Assembly (NCBI GenBank): GCA_026018925.1
Contig: JAKSZU010000009.1
Coordinates: 83,383,407-83,447,406 of the forward strand
Reading direction: 5' to 3'
Length of the DNA stretch: 64,000 nucleotides
DNA from: Tupaia tana
Taxonomy: Eukaryota > Chordata > Mammalia > Scandentia > Tupaiidae
The notes below the pieces were generated by a model that was not told the DNA's origin, ran no database searches, and was given only the letters and a program-made list of their open reading frames with translations. A program made the translations under genes and the position numbers. Positions 58,229-64,000 of this stretch are shown piece after piece (the stretch's first letter is position 1; each line of letters begins with the position of its first letter).

Positions 58229-59340
58229 GTGACATTACTTACAACCTTAAGGTCAACCTCTTCAAGTAAGGCCTCAATCATGTTGGAATTTAAAAAAAAA
58301 AGAAAGAAATGGAAACAAGAAGAAAATTGGTGTGGAGCTAAAGTATACCAACAGAAAAACACACAAGCATACAACCCACAAATCTACTCCAAATCAGTAG
58401 AGAAAAGTAAATGTCTCACCAGATGCCTAGAAAACAAAGCAGAGACTCAAAAAATAAATTGGGAACCATATTCCCCTCAAAAGAACAGAGCAACTTTTCT
58501 CCAAATATGTAAAAAAACAGAAGGAATTCCAGAAATTACAGAAACAAAGTACAGAATATTCATCATAACAAAACTCAATGAGATGCAAAGAAAATGAATA
58601 ACCAACTCTAGGAGATTAAAAATTTATTCCATGGCATGAAAGAGGAATTCCACAAAGAGATAAGCACCTTAAAAAAGAACTAAACAGAACTTCTAGAGAG
58701 GAATAATACAATGCAAGAAATAACAATGTTCCTCGACAGCATCAATAGCAGATTGGACCATGCAGAAGAAAGCATCTCTGATCTGGGGACAAAGATTCTG
58801 ACTTAATCCAAACCACAAAAAAATAAGAAGTAAAAAAATAACCAAGAAAAATGAGTATAATATATGGGAAATACTACACACTGTTGAACACTCAACTATC
58901 TGAATAACAGAAATTCCAGAAGATGATGAAGCTGGAAAAAGCATAGAAAACCCCTTTCATGAAATACTATCTGAAACTTTCCAAATCTAGAGAAACATAA
59001 ACATATACAAATTCAGGAATCACAAAGGACACCAAACAGAATCAACATAAGAAGATCCTCTCCATGACACATCACAGTCATGGCAGTAAAAATCAAAGAC
59101 GAAGACAAGATTCTAAAAATGGCAAGAGAGAAGCATTAAGTTACATAGAAAGTCTATTCCATCAGGCTAGCATCAGCTCTGTCAACTGAAATGAGGCAGA
59201 CAAGGAAAAACAAATGAGAAGATGTATTCAAAACTCTAAAAGAAAAACAATTCCAACAAACAATACTTTACCCAGCGAAGTTATTCTTCAAATGGGAAGA
59301 AGAAATCAAAATATTCTGAGATAAACAAAAAACTGAAAAA
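58229..59340 (+). pseudogene. L1 ORF1 region, broken
   Basis: The N-terminal open part (58229-58597) has no close match to MARSRR. ETKYRIFIITKLNEMQRK, near its end, corresponds to the EYRTFMVTKFHELEQKR segment of the 62039 copy. Later parts match the RRM and C-terminal domain. The stop side is lost in the deletion to ORF2. Confidence 0.75.
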
Positions 59341-60069
59341 ATTTACAAAAAAAGACACTAAAATAGTACAAATAGAGGTAATTCACCAAAAAGATATAAC
59401 AATTAAAAATATCTATGCACCAAACAATGGAGCACCCAAATATATGAAAGAAAGACTGCTAGATCTAAAGGGAGAGAGAGAATGCAACACACTAATTGTT
59501 GGGTATCTCAACTCACCACTATCTCATTTGGAAAGGCCATCTAGACAAAAATTAAGCAGAGATACAGGATCTAAATAATAATACAAATCAAATTGACTTA
59601 ACAGACATCAATAGAACATTTTACTCAAGAACCACAAAATGTATATATTTTTCTCACCTCCACATGGAACATTTTCAAAGACTGACCATATGATAGGGCA
59701 CAAAATAAGCTCTTAAAAATTCTAAGTTGTAGAAACTATATCCAGCATCTTGGACCACAATGTAATTAAACTAGAAATTAAGTACAGAAAAAAACCTTAA
59801 AAATAAACAAACACATAGAAACAAAACAACATAGTCCTAAATGATTTCACAACCACTGAAGAAATTAAGACTGAAATTAAAAAGATGAATTGAAGCCAAT
59901 GATAATGAGCACACGAATTTTCATAACCTATGGGACACAATGAAAGTAGTGATAAGAGAGAGGTTCATAACAATTAGTGCCCACAAGAAAAAAATGAAAA
60001 GTGACAAACAGACAATGTAACAGCACAACTCAGGGAACTGGAAAAGCAACAATTAAAAAATATACCAAG

Positions 60070-60300
60070 GGGACCAGCAGATGGCATAATGGTTACATCA
60101 CTGAAATCCCACTTAGTTGACTGTGTTTCAAGACCTGGAACCCATAGCTAAAACTCATGCTGGGTCCATGTGCATACATGCCGAAGATCACAAAAGGAGA
60201 ATGAAGAAGGTATTGTGGTGTTGCCATTGCCCCCAGGGGATGATTTCTCACTTTCTGTCTCTCTGTCTCTCTAGTGAGCACACATGCCCAATACCAAAAA
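60070..60300 (+). mobile_element. tRNA-derived SINE, type A, inside L1
   Basis: GGGACCAGCAGATGGCATAATGG head, type A middle and the end TGAGCACACATGCCCAATACC. The L1 resumes after the microsatellite that follows. Confidence 0.92.
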
Positions 60301-60304
60301 ATTA

Positions 60305-60308
<4 letters not shown>

Positions 60309-60393
<85 letters not shown>
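60309..60393. repeat. Compound microsatellite (CT)n-(TA)n-(TG)n at a SINE tail
   Basis: CT run to about 60340, TA run 60341-60374, TG run 60375-60393. It directly follows the SINE end, the same order as at 9149-9289 when that locus is read in SINE sense. Confidence 0.97.
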
Positions 60394-60394
<1 letters not shown>

Positions 60395-61289
60395 CAGGAA
60401 AAAAATGAAATAATAAAGATTTGAACAGAAAGAAATGAAACGGAAAATAAATGAACAATAGAAAAATTAAATAAAATTAAAAAACTGGTTCTTTGAGAAG
60501 ATAAACAAAATTGATACACATTAGCTAGACTAATTAAAAAGAGCAGAGACAGGAGCCAGATAAATAAAATCAGCAAAGATACAAACAATGTACAACAGAC
60601 AAAACAGAACTACAAAAAAAAATCATAAGAGAATACTATAAGTGACTATGCCAACAAACAAGAAAACCTGGATGAGATGGACAAATTTCTAGACACATAA
60701 AATCTACCCAAGATTGACTCAGGAAAATATAGAAAGCCTAAATAGAACAATAACATGCAATGAGATTGAATTATTAATAAATAGTCTCCGAACAAAGAAA
60801 AGCCAGAGTTCTGATGGCTTCACCTTTGAATTCTACAAAACTTTTGAAGAACTAACCAACGTTCTACTCAGAGCATTTCTAAAAATACAAATGTAAAGAA
60901 CCACCCCAAATTAATTATATGAAGCCTTCATCATCCTAATTCCAAAAATAGACAAGAACATAGCAAAAAAACCCCCCAAAACTACAATATCCCTGATGAA
61001 TACAGATACAAAAATTCTCAGCAAAATATAGAAAATCATATTAAATGACACATTGAAAAGATTATACACAGCAAGAAGTTGGGCTTTATTCTAGGGAAAC
61101 AAGAATGGTTCAACATTCACAAAACAATAAATATGATACATAGTATTAACAGAAGAAACCATAAAAACCACATGATTGTTTCAAACAATGAAGACCAAGC
61201 ATTTGAAAAATTACTACAACCACTCATGATTAAGACTCCAGATAAAATTAGCATTAAAGGGATATTTATCAACACAATAAAAGCCATAT

Positions 61290-61660
61290 GTGGACTGAGG
61301 CAGGCCCCCAGTCCCAGCTCCAGTCCCAGCCTAGCTCCCCCAACACCAGAGATCCCCTCTGTCAGAAAGGACATCCCCCAGTTCTCCAACAGAGTCCAGT
61401 CCCATCTCCTGTGCCCTGGTCTGAAAGGGATACTGAGGCAGGGCCAATCACTGGCCCCTGCTTCAGCTCCAGCTCTGGTACCAGCCCAGCTCCCCCAAGC
61501 CCAGAGACCCCCCTCTGTTAGAAAGGTAGGCAGCTCTTTCTTTTTTTTTTTCTCTTCCTCTTTCTATTGTTAATTTCCTGCTTCTCCTTACCCCACTTGA
61601 CAGCCCCCAGCTCTCCAGCAGAGCTCAAATCCCAACTCCTGTTCCCTAGCAAAATTGTGT
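61290..61660 (+). promoter_or_regulatory. L1 promoter monomers, type M3, with a T-rich linker
   Basis: Two units share ACTGAGGCAGG, CAGCTCCAG, CCCAGCTCCCCCAA and CCCCTCTGTYAGAAAG. They abut as GAAAG then GACATCCCCCAG. After the second AGAAAG a linker beginning GTAGGC (61526-61598, T-rich) intervenes before GACAGCCCCCAG. Confidence 0.75.
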
Positions 61661-62038
61661 GCCATTCTAGTGTTCAGTACGTAGTGTGTGACTTTCCCTT
61701 TATATTCTTTCATACTCTTTTTTATTCCATCTTATAGTGTCCTCCCCTCCTCATCCTCTACCCACTGAGATGGACTAGATAGGTCTAGAATCATGGTTTT
61801 TAAATACCCTAGTATTTTGAGGTCCATTGGGATCCTCTCTTTTACTGAAACTCCTGTAGGAAAGGAAAAACTACCTTTCAGACACCTGAAAAGAAAACTC
61901 CTCCTGTGGAGATAACATAGATAACCACAGCAGAAAAGAGACTTTGGCATACATCAGTCCACTTTAAAAGGGAAGCGCACTTGTTCCTGGTCGAAGAACA
62001 TTCTCCAGAAAGTTATCCAAAAGTGAATACATCTTCCA

Positions 62039-62992
62039 ATGGCTAGAAGTAGAAGAGCCTCAGGTCTGAATAAACCAGGAAATATGTCTCCATCAAAAGA
62101 ACACAATAACTCCCCTCCATCTCTTGAAAACACAGAAGTTAACAAAATGTCAGAGAAAGAATATAGAACATTCATGGTGACAAAATTCCATGAGTTGGAA
62201 CAGAAAAGAGACAACGAACTACAGGAGAATAGAAAATCCTTCCACGATATGAAAGAAGAAATGGACACTATAAGAAAGAATCAGATGGAACTATTAGAGA
62301 TAATGTCTGTAATATAGGAAATCAAAAACTCTCTCAAAAGTATTAAAAGTTAATTACACCATGCTGAAGATTGAATCTCCGACATAGAAGATAAAACCTC
62401 TGACCTAGAGAAAAGAACATCAAAAAGATAGAGAAAATAAAATGAAACAAAAACACGAGGATAATATACAAGAAATATTGAACTCTATTAAACATCCAAA
62501 CATCTGAATAATTGGTATCCCAGAAGGTGAAGAAACTAATAAGGGCATGGAAAATCTATTCCATGATGTCCTAGAAGAAAACTTGCCAAGTCTAGAGAAG
62601 CACTCACATATCCAGACCCAAGAAATATAAAGGACCCTAAATCGAATCAATTCAAGATCTTCCCCAAGGCACATCTTAGCCAGACTGTCCAAGACCACAG
62701 ATAAAGACAGGATACTAAAATTGGCAAGAGAGAAATGACAAGTGACCTAGGAATATCATCCCATCAGGATAACACCTGACCTTTCAGTGGAAACAATGCA
62801 AGCAAAAAAATAATGGGAGGACATATTGAAAGTTTTAAGAGAAAAATAATTTCAACCAAGACTATTATATGAAGCAAGATTATGGGGGAAAATATTAAAA
62901 TATTTTCAGACAAACAAAACCTGAAAGAATTTGCCAACATCAGATCAGCTCTTCAGGAAACTCTAAAGAGAGTCCTTTCCCAAGAAAACTAA
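62039..62992 (+). pseudogene. L1 ORF1, broken but near full length
   Basis: Start MARSRRASGLNKPGNMS, coiled coil FHELEQKRDNELQENRK, RRM region (IPEGEETNKGMENLFH in another frame), C-terminal TAA at 62990. Length 954 nt equals 317 codons plus stop, the usual ORF1 size. A first stop ends the opening frame at 62317. Confidence 0.9.
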
Positions 62993-63035
62993 AAAATGCA
63001 CAGCCAGAAATAAGGGAGGAAAATACAACCAAGAC

Positions 63036-64000
63036 AATGGCCAAATTATAGGTAGGGAAAAGTCCAGAAATATTGGTAATAACACTGAATTTTAATATAT
63101 TAAATTCTACAATCAAGAGACACACAGGGAACCAGCAGTTAGCATAATGGCTATGTCGCTGGACTCCCACATAGTCGACCACAGTTCATGTCCCGGACCC
63201 GGTGGCTTAAAATTCACGCCGGCGCATGTGCACGCGTGCCCAAGATCCCGAGAGGAGAATGGAGGAGAAGGGATTACAGCATGACCATCCCCCCGGGGGG
63301 TGATTTCTCGCTTTCTGTCTCTCTGTCTGTCTGGCCAGTGCACATGCCCTATAGCGAAAACCTCACAGACTGGCTGAATGGATAAAAAATCAAAAACCCT
63401 CTATCTGTTGCCTAAAAGAAATGCATCTCATGAATAAAGACAAACATAGACTAAAAGTGAAGGGCTGGGAAAAGGCATTTCATGCAAATGGAAACCAAAA
63501 AAGAGTTTGAGTAGCAATAGAAAATTTGTGACAAAATCGACTTTAAAACAAAAACTGAAGAAACAAAGAAAAGCACAATATTGTAGTAAAAGGGTTACTC
63601 CATCAAGAATATATAACACTTATAAATATCTATGCATCTAACACAGGAGCTCCCAAATACATGAAGGAAATGCTGTTAGATCAAAAAATCACGAGATAAA
63701 CTTTTTTCTCACCCCACATGGAATCTTTTCGAAGATTGACAACACCATAGGGTACGAAGCAAGGTTCAATAGAATCAAAGACATAGAAACTATATATAGC
63801 ATCTTCTCTGACAACGATGTAATTAAAATTCATATTATTTTTTTAAAAAATCCTCAATTATATACAAATACATGGAAATTAAATAACCTTCTCATAAATG
63901 ACTTCACAACTACTAAAGAAATAAAAATTGAAATAAAATATTCATGGAAGCCAATGAAAATGAGTACGCAAGTTTCCATAACATGTGGGACACTGCAAAA
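63036..64000 (+). pseudogene. L1 ORF2, endonuclease part, broken, continues past the window
   Basis: Probable ATG at 63036 (MAKL then a stop). Endonuclease words are readable downstream. It is interrupted by a SINE at 63127-63363. Confidence 0.85.
63127..63363 (+). mobile_element. tRNA-derived SINE, type A, without A tail
   Basis: Near-consensus to the GCGAAAACCT end, then directly CACAGACTGG of the L1. The only candidate TSD is cacag on both sides. The A tail is missing. Confidence 0.93.

Larger units (their letters stand above)
57930..61289 (+). mobile_element. LINE-1 with complete 5' end, cut at its 3' side by the next L1
   Basis: Promoter monomers (57930-58203), ORF1 region (about 58229-59340), then endonuclease and reverse transcriptase parts of ORF2. 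The sequence passes from the ORF1 C-terminus to a mid-endonuclease position (VQIEVIHQKDITI, about 59370), so several hundred bp are deleted. A SINE is at 60070-60300. It stops at INTIKAICG near 61289, where a new L1 5' end starts. More diverged than the neighbour. Confidence 0.88.
61290..64000 (+). mobile_element. LINE-1, 5'-complete, runs off the window
   Basis: GC-rich promoter monomers 61290-61660, 5'UTR to 62038, ORF1 62039-62992, ORF2 start near 63036, endonuclease region to the window end. A SINE is at 63127-63363. The 5'UTR after 61700 aligns with that of the 19.99 kb copy although their monomers differ. Confidence 0.92.

Overview
This 64 kb window looks like intergenic DNA from a placental mammal. 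I find no host protein-coding exon, rRNA, functional tRNA, CRISPR array or prokaryote-type operon. The sequence is AT-rich and built almost entirely of retrotransposons: LINE-1 (young and ancient), about 30 tRNA-derived SINEs with a CT-rich body, MIR, L2, MaLR (MLT1-like) LTRs and a few retroviral fossils. Two copies of a different SINE carry a tRNA-like head followed by a stretch resembling 7SL RNA/Alu. 7SL-derived SINEs are known only from Euarchontoglires, so a colugo- or treeshrew-like animal is the best guess, but this is inference and no species was confirmed.

Layout. 1-1.8 kb: possible retroviral fossil cut by an L1 3' end. 1.8-18.5 kb: mostly old or unassigned DNA with scattered SINEs, three MIRs, one L2 and an MLT1-like LTR. 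18.5-19.7 kb: 5' end of a minus-strand L1. 19.99-26.4 kb: a near full-length plus-strand L1 carrying two young SINEs. 27-29.8 kb: L1 fragments and SINEs. 29.8-51.7 kb: one ancient minus-strand L1 repeatedly split by later insertions, including a second full-length L1 (34.6-42.5 kb) that itself holds a SINE and a solo LTR. 51.7-57.6 kb: another old L1, SINEs, MLT1-like LTR and L1 3' end. 57.9-64 kb: two more 5'-complete L1s in the same orientation, the second running off the window.

The most interesting signal is in the L1 promoters. Five L1 5' ends in the window each carry tandem GC-richer monomers of 121-175 bp, and the five monomer types are unrelated by eye although the downstream 5'UTR of three of them is alignable. 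In three types a T-rich linker of about 73-123 nt separates the last two monomers. It starts with GT and, in the clearest cases, ends with AG. Removing it gives the same join seen where monomers abut directly. This suggests that splicing of L1 5'UTR RNA helped shape the arrays.

Nothing here works together as a gene set. The functional logic is that of retrotransposition: L1 ORF1p/ORF2p made by full-length copies would have mobilised L1 and the SINEs, and most insertions still show target-site duplications (TSDs).
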